This document shows positions 1 through 5,327 of a DNA stretch of 5,327 nt, in pieces. The position numbers and the translations under genes were made by a program. Under the pieces are notes generated by a model. It was not told the DNA's origin, did not search any database, and was given only the letters and a program-made list of their open reading frames with translations. The DNA is taken from assembly GCA_017885385.1 (NCBI GenBank), contig JAFNGF010000027.1:1-5327 (forward strand), read 5' to 3'. This DNA is from Planctomycetota bacterium. GTDB lineage: Bacteria > Planctomycetota > Phycisphaerae > Sedimentisphaerales > Anaerobacaceae. The first letter of the stretch is position 1; each line of letters starts with the position of its first letter.

Positions 1-2
1 TA

Positions 3-209
3 GCTCTGGATGAAGCCCTTGCAAAACTTGCCCGAGAGGACTACGCGGTTGCCGAACTGGTTAAACTCCGTTGTTTTGCAGGTCTGACGCTCGAACAAGC
101 AGCCGAGGTTCTGGGCGTATCCGCTCGCACTGCCGACAGATATTGGGCCTACGCCCGTGCCTGGCTGTATCAAGAAATCACCAGCGCAAACAAGCCGGCC
201 TCGCCATGA
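3..209 (+). CDS. ECF-like RNA polymerase sigma factor, C-terminal part (5' end outside the window)
   Basis: Only the last 68 codons are present, read from position 3 to a TGA at 207-209. The peptide matches sigma region 4 of the ECF-like family expanded in Planctomycetes (Sigma70_ECF / Sig-70_X6 type). It has a helix rich in Ala and Leu, the wording AELVKLRCFAGLTLEQAAEV, then a helix-turn-helix around LGVSARTADRYW and the closing helix ARAWLYQEI. This part binds the -35 element of target promoters; region 2, which binds the -10 element and core polymerase, lies upstream of the window. Members of this family are often encoded next to Ser/Thr kinases, as here, with the kinase gene starting 109 nt downstream. 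The end is natural, with no frameshift seen. The family call is firm. The target promoters, and whether the kinase modifies the factor, cannot be told from this fragment. Confidence 0.9.
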   Translation, partial: ALDEALAKLAREDYAVAELVKLRCFAGLTLEQAAEVLGVSARTADRYWAYARAWLYQEITSANKPASP

Positions 210-318
210 CTTTTTTCAGTCCGGTAGAAATTCTTTTCAAATTTTCCGATTTTCCTGTCGCATTTTTACCGCCAATATCGCATTGCAATATGGAGGGGAT
301 TTGTAAAGGAGTTATGCA
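210..318 (+). promoter_or_regulatory. Spacer between sigma factor and kinase genes, with ribosome binding site and short direct repeat
   Basis: The spacer is AT-rich with several T runs. AAAGGAG at 305-311 lies 7 nt before the kinase ATG at 319 and decides that start; an ATG at 314-316 is out of frame with the kinase. The heptamer TCGCATT occurs at 258-264 and 278-284, exactly 20 bp apart on the same face of the helix. The second copy overlaps the palindrome ATTGCAAT (282-289). I see no convincing -35/-10 pair of the sigma70 type and no terminator, so the kinase may be co-transcribed with the sigma factor or use an alternative-sigma promoter. The ribosome binding site is clear; an operator role for the repeat is a guess. 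Confidence 0.5.
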
Positions 319-3300
319 ATGGGAAACGAACCGATAGACATCAAATCAATCTTTTCAGAGGCGCTCCAGAAGAAAGACGCCCAAGTACAGGCAGCTTATC
401 TGGATAAGGCCTGTGGCAACGATATACAGTTGCGTGCGAAGGTCGAGGCGCTGCTCAGAGCCCATCAGCAAGCTGGTGATTTTCTGGAAGCTCCAGCTTT
501 TGGTGCAGACGTAACCCTTGACAATGCCTTAAAGATCGAGGGTCCCGGCACAAGGATCGGGCGATATGAGCTGCTGGAGCTGATCGGCGAGGGCGGTATG
601 GGTCTGGTTTATTTAGCCGAGCAGAAAGAGCCAGTCAAACGCAGGGTTGCACTAAAGATTATCAAGCCAGGCATGGATTCCAAACAGGTTATTGCCCGCT
701 TCGAGGCTGAAAGGCAGGCTCTTGCGCTGTTAGACCATCCCAATATTGCCCATATCTTTGACGCCGACACGACCGAGACCGGCAGACCTTACTTCGTGAT
801 GGAATACGTCAAAGGCATGTCCATCACCAGGTACTGCGATGAGCGCAAGCTCAATATTGAACAGAGATTGAGGCTGTTCGAGCAGGTCTGCGAGGCCGTC
901 CATCACGCCCATCAGAAGGGCATCATTCACCGGGATATTAAGCCTTCGAATGTCCTTGTATCTGTTCACGGCGATAGAGCCGTCCCAAAGATCATCGACT
1001 TTGGCATTGCCAAGGCGATTACCCAGCCGCTCACGGATAAGACCTTCGTTACTTTTCAAGGCCAGTTACTCGGAACGCCGGAGTATATGAGTCCTGAGCA
1101 GGTGGATTTGGCAACTCAGGACATCGATACCCGCTCGGATATCTACTCGCTGGGCGTAGTTCTCTACGAACTGCTCGCTGGCGTGTTGCCTTTTGAGAGG
1201 GAGTCTTTTGAGCGTGCGGGTTTTGCAGAAATTCAGCAGATGGTTCGAGAGCAGGAGCCGGCTTCGCCGAGCATTCGGCTGACACATCTGGGCGAGAAGG
1301 CTAAGACCATCGCAGCAAGCCGCGGCACACAGGTGATAGCATTAGCCAGGCGTTTGCATCGAGAGCTTGAATGGATTCCACTGAAGGCCATGCGTAAGGA
1401 CCGCTGCCGGCGATACCGGTCTGCGTCTGAGATGGCTGACGATGTTCGCAATTACTTAGATGGCTTGCCGCTCATAGCCGGCCCCGAGACAGCCGTTTAC
1501 CGCGTCAGAAAGTTCGTGTACAAACATGCCGGCTCTGTAGCAACAGTCGCTCTTGTCGCAGTGGCGATATTACTGGGTTTGGTGGTCAGCACGGCAATGT
1601 ATTTCAGGGCCGAGGATGCCCGTAAGAACGAGGCTGTCGCTCGCGGCAAGGCCGAACAGGCTGAGCAGGCGACCAAACAGAAGGCAGAAGAGCTCCGGCG
1701 TACCCTTTACGTAAACAGCATCCAATTAGCTGATGCAAAATACCGCGAGGGAAACATACGGCGTGTCCGCGAACTATTGGAGTCTTGCCCTAACGACCTT
1801 CGCGGCTGGGAATGGAATCGCCTCAATTATATATCAGACCAGTCTCTGATGACTCTGCGTGGACATAAGGGCTGGGTGGATTGTGCTGCAATAAGTCCGG
1901 ATGGCAAGCGAATCGCCTCAGGAGGACAAACGGACCATACAATCAGGATCTGGGACATGGTAACGGGCAAAGAATTAGTCACGATCCCAGACGCGCATGA
2001 GGATCTTGTTCGCTGCGTTTCGTTCAATACGGATGGCAAGCGTCTTGTATCCGGCAGCAGGGACAAAACGATCAAGGTCTGGGATGTTGAAACCGGGGCT
2101 GAAGTGAAGACACTACGTTCGGATGGCTACATAGAGTGCGCATCTATCAGTCCTGATGGCAAGCGGATCTTCTCTTCTGGAGGCGAGGGCAAGACAATCA
2201 GAGTCTGGGATGCAGAGACTGGTGAGACGGTCAAGGCCCTTGCCGGACACACAAATGCCATCTGGTCATTGGCAGTCAGTCCCGATGGCAAGCAAATCGT
2301 CTCAGGAAGTTGGGATGGCACGATCAAGGTCTGGGATGTCGAAAGTGGAACTGAGGCAATGACTCTGCGCGGGCATGAAGGTCAGCTTCATCATGTTGCT
2401 TTCAGTCCAGATGGCAGGCGTGTCGTTTCAGGAGGACAGGAGGACCATACAATCAAGATCTGGGACATCGTAACAGGCAAGGAACTAATCACCATCCCAG
2501 AAGCGCATGATGGCTTAGGCTTGATTTACTCAGTTGCGTTCAGCCCGGATAACAGACATATCTGCTCAGGAAGTTGGGACGAGACAATAAAGGTCTGGGA
2601 CGCTGCAACGGGCGAGAATGTGCTGACCCTGCTCGGGCACGAGGGCTGGGTTCTATCCGTAGCATTCAGCCCGGATGGTAAGCACATAGTGTCATCAGGC
2701 AGTGGGGACGGCACGATCAAGGTGTGGGACGTGACTGTAGATCACGAGATTACCAAACTCGCAGGGCATCACAGTTCAGTTAGCTCAATAGCATTCAGCC
2801 CGGATGGCAGGCGCCTTGTTTCAGGCAGTCAGGATGGAATGGTCAAGCTCTGGGATACAAGGAGTCTCACTGAACTGATGACGCTCCGCAGCAGCCAAGA
2901 GAAAGCGATTATCTATTCAGTTGCCTTTAGTCCTGACGGGAGGTACGTCGCCTCTGGTGGTTCCGCACAGACATTCAAGATTTGGGATGCTGCCAATGGG
3001 TCTGAAATGACGACTTTTCACGGGCATGAAGGATCGATCGAAACGGTCGCTTTCAGTCCGGACGGAAAGCATGTCGCCTCCGGAAGCGGAGATAAAACAC
3101 TCAAAGTGTGGGATGTGAGCAGTGGCAAGGAACTTATGACTCTCAAGGGACATGAGTCCGGTCTGATTTGTGTGGCATTCAGTCCGGATGGGAAGTTCAT
3201 CGCCGCAGGTAGCCGCGATCCCAACATCAGGGTCTGGGAGTGGCAGACCGGGAGTGAGTGTCTAATACTGCGCGGACATAGTCGTGGAATCATCCTTTCT

Positions 3301-4464
3301 GTCGCATTCAGTCCTGATGGCAAACGCATAGTCTCCGCTTGTCAAGAAGATCATACAGTTAAGGTGTGGGATGCACTGACTGGCGCCGAGCTAACGACCC
3401 TCAAGCACGCGGATGTTGTCATATCCGCTGTATTCAGCATTGATGGCAAGCGAGTCATCTCAGGATGCAGGGACAAAACGGCCAGGGTCTGGGATGCGAC
3501 AACAGGGGCGGAATTATTGACCCTCCGGGCGGAGTCCGGTGTTACTACGGTTGCATTTGACCCCGATGGCAAGACCATTGCGGCAGGTACTTTTGATGGG
3601 CGTGTTGTGCTCTGGGAATCGGCCGCACCTCCCGGCGGACGTGAGCGGCAAAATGGTGAGACTGCAAGGAAAGTTGTGGACGAGCTACATCAGAAGCATG
3701 GCTACTACTATGAAGTTATAGACAAACTGCAAGCTGATAAGACACTCGACGAGCCGGTACGTAAGTTAGCGTTACAGATTGCCAATTCCAGAAAAACGGA
3801 GGATGCAGAGAAACTCATGAACGAAATTGGGGAGGAGGTGATGCAAATGGTCGGTTCGCCCGGTGGCGACCCTAACGTCTATCGAGCGGCTCTGGAGAAG
3901 GTCGAAAAGGCACGTCTTATGGACCCGAACAACCCGGGCATACTTGTTGTGCTGGGCATGGCACAGCAGGCTGCCGGCCAATATGAAGATGCCATTAAGA
4001 CATTGACCAGGGCCCACCGCCTTGATCCTAACGCGCCGGCCATCCTCGGACCGTTGAGTGACGCCCAATATCACGCAGGTAAATATGAAGATGCCATGAA
4101 GACGCTGGCCAAGGAGCTGGAGATTGAGCGCCGGGTCCTGGGTGAAGAGGATGGCTTGACGGTGCATACCTTGAACCAGCTTGCCTGGGTGCAGGCCACG
4201 TGTCCGGCAGCGGAGGTTCGTAATGGCGCAGAGGCGGTCAAGAATGCCACCAGAGCCTGCGAACTGACTCAGTGGAAGGAGGCGCAGTACGTTGATACGC
4301 TTGCGGCCGCTTATTCAGAGACCGGCGATTTCGACTCTGCCGTCAAGTGGCAGAAAAAAGCTATTAGCTTATTGACTAAAGAAGACCCTGCCGAGTGGCC
4401 GGGTGAGTTCGACGAGCGGCTGAAACTATACGAATCGGGCAAGCCTTACCGCGAAAGTCCATAA
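319..4464 (+). CDS. Membrane-anchored Hanks-type Ser/Thr protein kinase with 14 WD40 repeats and C-terminal TPRs
   Basis: A 1381-residue multidomain signalling kinase. Residues 1-58 form the helical segment common before planctomycete kinases (SEALQKKDAQVQAAYLDKAC, then LRAKVEALLRAH). The kinase domain spans about 83-380 and looks active: glycine loop GEGGMG (90-95), ATP-binding Lys113, helix-C Glu131, HRDIKPSN with catalytic Asp206 and Asn211, DFG at 227-229, GTPEYMSPE at 252-260 and Asp274. Thr239, Thr242 and Thr245 are candidate activation-loop phosphosites. The C-lobe has a long insertion (about 291-350) usual in planctomycete relatives. One hydrophobic helix at about 404-427 follows a basic stretch (RVRKFVYKH), predicting a cytoplasmic kinase and an outside C-terminus. 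A charged Ala/Glu/Lys/Arg helix (428-463) leads to 14 WD40 repeats (about 508-1100), a linker (1101-1185) and TPR-like repeats (about 1186-1351). The start is set by AAAGGAG 7 nt upstream. The family call is firm; the ligand and substrates are unknown. Confidence 0.95.
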   Translation: MGNEPIDIKSIFSEALQKKDAQVQAAYLDKACGNDIQLRAKVEALLRAHQQAGDFLEAPAFGADVTLDNALKIEGPGTRIGRYELLELIGEGGMGLVYLAEQKEPVKRRVALKIIKPGMDSKQVIARFEAERQALALLDHPNIAHIFDADTTETGRPYFVMEYVKGMSITRYCDERKLNIEQRLRLFEQVCEAVHHAHQKGIIHRDIKPSNVLVSVHGDRAVPKIIDFGIAKAITQPLTDKTFVTFQGQLLGTPEYMSPEQVDLATQDIDTRSDIYSLGVVLYELLAGVLPFERESFERAGFAEIQQMVREQEPASPSIRLTHLGEKAKTIAASRGTQVIALARRLHRELEWIPLKAMRKDRCRRYRSASEMADDVRNYLDGLPLIAGPETAVYRVRKFVYKHAGSVATVALVAVAILLGLVVSTAMYFRAEDARKNEAVARGKAEQAEQATKQKAEELRRTLYVNSIQLADAKYREGNIRRVRELLESCPNDLRGWEWNRLNYISDQSLMTLRGHKGWVDCAAISPDGKRIASGGQTDHTIRIWDMVTGKELVTIPDAHEDLVRCVSFNTDGKRLVSGSRDKTIKVWDVETGAEVKTLRSDGYIECASISPDGKRIFSSGGEGKTIRVWDAETGETVKALAGHTNAIWSLAVSPDGKQIVSGSWDGTIKVWDVESGTEAMTLRGHEGQLHHVAFSPDGRRVVSGGQEDHTIKIWDIVTGKELITIPEAHDGLGLIYSVAFSPDNRHICSGSWDETIKVWDAATGENVLTLLGHEGWVLSVAFSPDGKHIVSSGSGDGTIKVWDVTVDHEITKLAGHHSSVSSIAFSPDGRRLVSGSQDGMVKLWDTRSLTELMTLRSSQEKAIIYSVAFSPDGRYVASGGSAQTFKIWDAANGSEMTTFHGHEGSIETVAFSPDGKHVASGSGDKTLKVWDVSSGKELMTLKGHESGLICVAFSPDGKFIAAGSRDPNIRVWEWQTGSECLILRGHSRGIILSVAFSPDGKRIVSACQEDHTVKVWDALTGAELTTLKHADVVISAVFSIDGKRVISGCRDKTARVWDATTGAELLTLRAESGVTTVAFDPDGKTIAAGTFDGRVVLWESAAPPGGRERQNGETARKVVDELHQKHGYYYEVIDKLQADKTLDEPVRKLALQIANSRKTEDAEKLMNEIGEEVMQMVGSPGGDPNVYRAALEKVEKARLMDPNNPGILVVLGMAQQAAGQYEDAIKTLTRAHRLDPNAPAILGPLSDAQYHAGKYEDAMKTLAKELEIERRVLGEEDGLTVHTLNQLAWVQATCPAAEVRNGAEAVKNATRACELTQWKEAQYVDTLAAAYSETGDFDSAVKWQKKAISLLTKEDPAEWPGEFDERLKLYESGKPYRESP
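1840..3618 (+). repeat. Array of 14 WD40 repeats inside the kinase gene
   Basis: Each unit is about 42-44 codons and ends in WD or WE after a hydrophobic strand. The repeat-closing Trp residues are at 545, 588, 630, 672, 715, 760, 803, 845, 889, 931, 973, 1017, 1058 and 1099 of the protein. Most units carry the core AFSPDGK/R followed by a strand and SGS-type turn, and many begin with GH (repeats 1, 4, 5, 7, 8, 10, 11, 12). Repeats 2, 6 and 13 keep only the His, and 3, 9 and 14 lack the GH. Fourteen units equals two seven-bladed beta-propellers, a common protein-binding scaffold. DNA identity between units is high in the core, especially between repeats 1 and 5, which suggests duplication within the gene. 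Confidence 0.93.
3874..4371 (+). repeat. C-terminal TPR-like repeats of the kinase
   Basis: This part covers residues about 1186-1351. Helical pairs with TPR spacing are visible. One is ILVVLGMAQQAAGQYEDAIK followed by LTRAHRLDPN. The next is ILGPLSDAQYHAGKYEDAMK followed by a second helix. The last covers YVDTLAAAYSETGDFDSAVK and then WQKKAISLL. The segment RNGAEAVKNATRACELTQWK before the last unit, with the following DTLAAAYSETGDFDSAVKWQ, is a recurring ending of planctomycete kinases and related TPR proteins. TPRs bind peptides or partner proteins, so this end is probably a second interaction surface beyond the propellers. The number of intact units (three or four) is uncertain by eye. Confidence 0.8.
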
Positions 4465-4514
4465 GAAAGCAGACTGCAGGCCGGCAAATCTGCCAAAGAG
4501 CTTAAGGAGTTAAT

Positions 4515-4886
4515 ATGGGTTCTTTAATCGTGATATCAGGAGAGCAAACCGGTGAGTTCCTCCCGCTTGGCCAGCGGATAAGCGTAATCGGCAGAGCAGA
4601 ATCGCTTCCGCTGCAGATACTTGACGATATGGTTTCACGCAGACATTTTAGGGTGCGGTTCGATAAGGATGCAGGGAAATACTATGCTGAGGATATGGGC
4701 AGCAAACACGGGACGTTCATCAACATGCGTAGAATCACGGAGGAGACAGCCCTGGTTGAAGACGATGAGATCCGAATTGGGCAGACAAAGATACTATTTA
4801 CCGAGAAGGATTTTGATACTCGTGAAAGTGCACTTATGCACTGGAAGAAGGTGGGAGAGAAATCACGACCAACCCGTACTGGATAG
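4515..4886 (+). CDS. Stand-alone FHA-domain protein (phosphothreonine reader)
   Basis: A 123-residue protein that is almost entirely one forkhead-associated domain (about residues 3-97) with a short basic tail. FHA hallmarks are visible in order: GR at 26-27, SRRH at 41-44, and DMGSKHGTFIN at 60-70, followed by DDEIRIG (83-89). Arg27, Ser41 and His44 are at the positions that normally contact phosphothreonine. The usual Asn of the NGT motif is His65, and the Gly after the second Asn is replaced by Met71. The start is set by AAGGAG (4504-4509) 5 nt upstream. It lies 50 nt after the kinase stop with no terminator between, so the two are probably one transcript. It has no signal peptide or membrane segment and should be cytoplasmic, on the same side as the kinase domain. 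It probably binds the autophosphorylated kinase or its substrate; the partner is inferred from linkage only. Confidence 0.92.
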   Translation: MGSLIVISGEQTGEFLPLGQRISVIGRAESLPLQILDDMVSRRHFRVRFDKDAGKYYAEDMGSKHGTFINMRRITEETALVEDDEIRIGQTKILFTEKDFDTRESALMHWKKVGEKSRPTRTG

Positions 4887-5004
4887 ACCAACCCAGGACA
4901 CCTGCTTGTTGAGCACATGGAAGTTCAGGACCTTACGCCGGTGCAGAAAAACTCTTATCCGGCGAAGAACAACAGAAATAGAACCCACAGGATAAAGCTG
5001 CCAA

Positions 5005-5100
5005 CCACAGATTTTCACGGATTAAAAGAACCAGAAATGAACACAGATTCGCAACCCCAGAAAACTGCTTACTCTGTGCGGAAATTTGTGTAATCTGTGG
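5005..5100. repeat. Nested inverted repeat built on CACAGATT octamers
   Basis: CCACAGATT at 5005-5013 is matched exactly by AATCTGTGG at 5092-5100. Inside, CACAGA at 5042-5047 pairs with TCTGTG at 5073-5078, and the centre has CAG-AAAA-CTG at 5058-5067. The octamer CACAGATT appears at 5006-5013 and 5042-5049, as the variant CACGGATT at 5016-5023, and inverted at 5092-5099. Elements with this CACAGATT/AATCTGTG wording are, from general recollection, scattered in intergenic regions of many unrelated bacterial genomes. The function is unknown; it could be a small non-autonomous palindromic element. The repeat itself is seen directly; its mobile nature is inferred. Confidence 0.7.
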
Positions 5101-5120
5101 AGACACGCCCAAAAGAATTT

Positions 5121-5200
5121 GGGGGAAAGAAAACCCCCGCAATAAATTGCCGAAAAAAGAAGACCCTCAGGGCAAGCCTGAGGGCTAAACGGGGGAAAGA
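5121..5200. repeat. G/C-run element with a 10-bp direct repeat and competing stems
   Basis: The decamer GGGGGAAAGA occurs at 5121-5130 and again at 5191-5200, exactly 70 nt apart. Between them, CCCCCG (5134-5139) can pair with either copy: CCCCC with GGGGG at 5121-5125 in a short local hairpin, or CCCCCG with CGGGGG at 5190-5195 in a long-range stem. The long-range stem encloses the small palindrome GCAAT-AA-ATTGC (5139-5150) and the 8-bp hairpin at 5164-5184. It could be a structured RNA, a repeat family member or termination-related; I cannot assign it to a known riboswitch class. Confidence 0.5.
5164..5184. terminator. Possible terminator hairpin, weak on + strand and better on - strand
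   Basis: CCCTCAGG (5164-5171) and CCTGAGGG (5177-5184) form a perfect 8-bp stem with a 5-nt loop. On the + strand it is followed by CTAAAC rather than a T run, so it is not a classical intrinsic terminator for the FHA operon. Read on the - strand it is followed by CTTCTTTTTT, which is the better terminator shape, yet no - strand gene is visible nearby. The hairpin is certain; the terminator role is weak, and it may instead be one stem of the larger element at 5121-5200. Confidence 0.35.
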
Positions 5201-5211
5201 CTTTTCTACGC

Positions 5212-5240
5212 TTGCCATTTCTTAACACTTCACCTACAAT
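5212..5240 (+). promoter_or_regulatory. Sigma70-type promoter for the serA-like gene
   Basis: TTGCCA (5212-5217) and TACAAT (5235-5240) are separated by 17 bp and match the -35 and -10 consensus in five of six and five of six positions. Transcription would begin near 5246, leaving a leader of about 40 nt before the ATG at 5287. This makes the downstream gene a separate transcription unit and places the hairpins at 5121-5200 upstream of its start site. It is supported by sequence match and placement only. Confidence 0.5.
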
Positions 5241-5286
5241 GTCCACTGCAGAATTGAAATCTAGGGACTTCTTTTGGAGTCACAGA

Positions 5287-5327
5287 ATGTTTAAGGTTCT
5301 TATCACAGACAAACTTGCACAGGAAGG
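5287..5327 (+). CDS. serA: Start of a D-3-phosphoglycerate dehydrogenase-like gene (truncated by the window end)
   Basis: Thirteen complete codons plus part of a fourteenth are present, giving MFKVLITDKLAQEG. This closely resembles the N-terminus of bacterial D-3-phosphoglycerate dehydrogenases (M-K-VL-SDKL---G), which oxidise 3-phosphoglycerate with NAD+ in the first committed step of serine synthesis in the cytoplasm. GGAG at 5276-5279 lies 7 nt before the ATG and supports this start. The gene has its own upstream promoter, so it is probably not functionally tied to the kinase operon. With only 14 residues, another member of the D-isomer-specific 2-hydroxyacid dehydrogenase family is possible. 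Confidence 0.6.
   Translation, partial: MFKVLITDKLAQE

Larger units (their letters stand above)
4887..5286. other. 400-nt repeat-rich intergenic region between the FHA gene and a serA-like gene
   Basis: I see no convincing gene here. The reading frame of the FHA gene stays open after its TAG until a TAA at 5091-5093, but the second half of that stretch runs through a repeat, so coding is doubtful. Minus-strand open frames here are likewise translations of the repeat. The content, in order, is a plain stretch (4887-5004), a nested inverted repeat built on CACAGATT (5005-5100), a G/C-run element with a strong hairpin (5121-5200), a promoter (5212-5240) and the ribosome binding site of the next gene. 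No tRNA, CRISPR or insertion sequence is visible. Confidence 0.7.

Noticed and set aside
71..337. Open frame of 88 codons overlapping the sigma factor end and the kinase start
   Set aside because: It is out of frame with the well-supported sigma factor peptide, has no family resemblance, and overlaps the kinase start.
1190..1370. C-lobe insertion of the kinase as a foreign or broken domain
   Set aside because: The wording (AGFAEIQQMVREQEP, then LEWIPLKAMRKDR) is the normal form in planctomycete kinases of this group, and the frame is intact.
1840..3618. Regularly spaced repeated DNA that could be mistaken for a CRISPR or tandem-repeat array
   Set aside because: The period is about 126-132 nt in codon multiples, and the units translate to WD40 repeats in one continuous frame.
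3772..4167. Minus-strand open frame of 131 codons inside the kinase gene
   Set aside because: It lies opposite the TPR-coding part, which has clear protein-level repeats on the + strand; no start context or family wording was seen.
4469..4493. Possible hairpin GCAGA/TCTGC between the kinase and FHA genes
   Set aside because: Only 5 bp with a 15-nt loop and no T run; too weak to call a terminator or to split the operon.
4621..4995. Open frame of 124 codons overlapping the FHA gene
   Set aside because: It is a +1 shadow of the FHA gene; its peptide is rich in Arg and Trp with no domain, while the overlapping frame has all FHA hallmarks.
4933..5246. Overlapping minus-strand open frames in the intergenic region
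   Set aside because: Their peptides are translations of the CACAGATT repeat and the hairpin region, a common source of spurious gene calls.

Overview
The window looks like a piece of a planctomycete chromosome, most likely from the Phycisphaerae or a related lineage. That placement is an inference from gene content, not from a marker gene. The base composition is balanced. The strongest clues are an ECF-like sigma factor of the Planctomycetes-expanded type directly upstream of a very large membrane-anchored Ser/Thr kinase with WD40 and TPR repeats. The kinase carries the N-terminal helical segment, C-lobe insertion and C-terminal TPR wording typical of that phylum. All recognised genes are on the + strand.

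Layout. Positions 3-209 are the 3' end of an ECF-like sigma factor gene (region 4, DNA-binding end only). Positions 210-318 are a short AT-rich spacer with a 7-bp direct repeat and a clear ribosome binding site. Positions 319-4464 encode a 1381-residue kinase: N-terminal helical segment, complete Hanks-type kinase domain, one membrane helix, charged helical linker, 14 WD40 repeats (enough for two seven-bladed propellers), a linker and TPR-like repeats. After 50 nt, positions 4515-4886 encode a 123-residue stand-alone FHA protein. Positions 4887-5286 hold no convincing gene. They contain a CACAGATT-type nested inverted repeat (5005-5100), a G/C-run element with mutually exclusive pairings and a strong 8-bp hairpin (5121-5200), and a good sigma70-type promoter (5212-5240). 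From 5287 the window runs into the first 14 codons of a gene that resembles D-3-phosphoglycerate dehydrogenase (serA).

How the parts fit together. The kinase is predicted to sit in the inner membrane with its catalytic domain in the cytoplasm and its WD40/TPR part outside. The FHA protein is a phosphothreonine-binding module and probably reads phosphorylation made by this kinase or a relative. The sigma factor is a plausible transcriptional output. The three genes therefore look like a sense-phosphorylate-read-transcribe module; the physical linkage is seen, the signalling flow is inferred. The serA-like gene has its own promoter and is probably unrelated.

Most of the window is recognisable family biology. 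The least explained parts are the repeat-rich 4887-5286 intergenic region and the recent-looking duplications inside the WD40 array.
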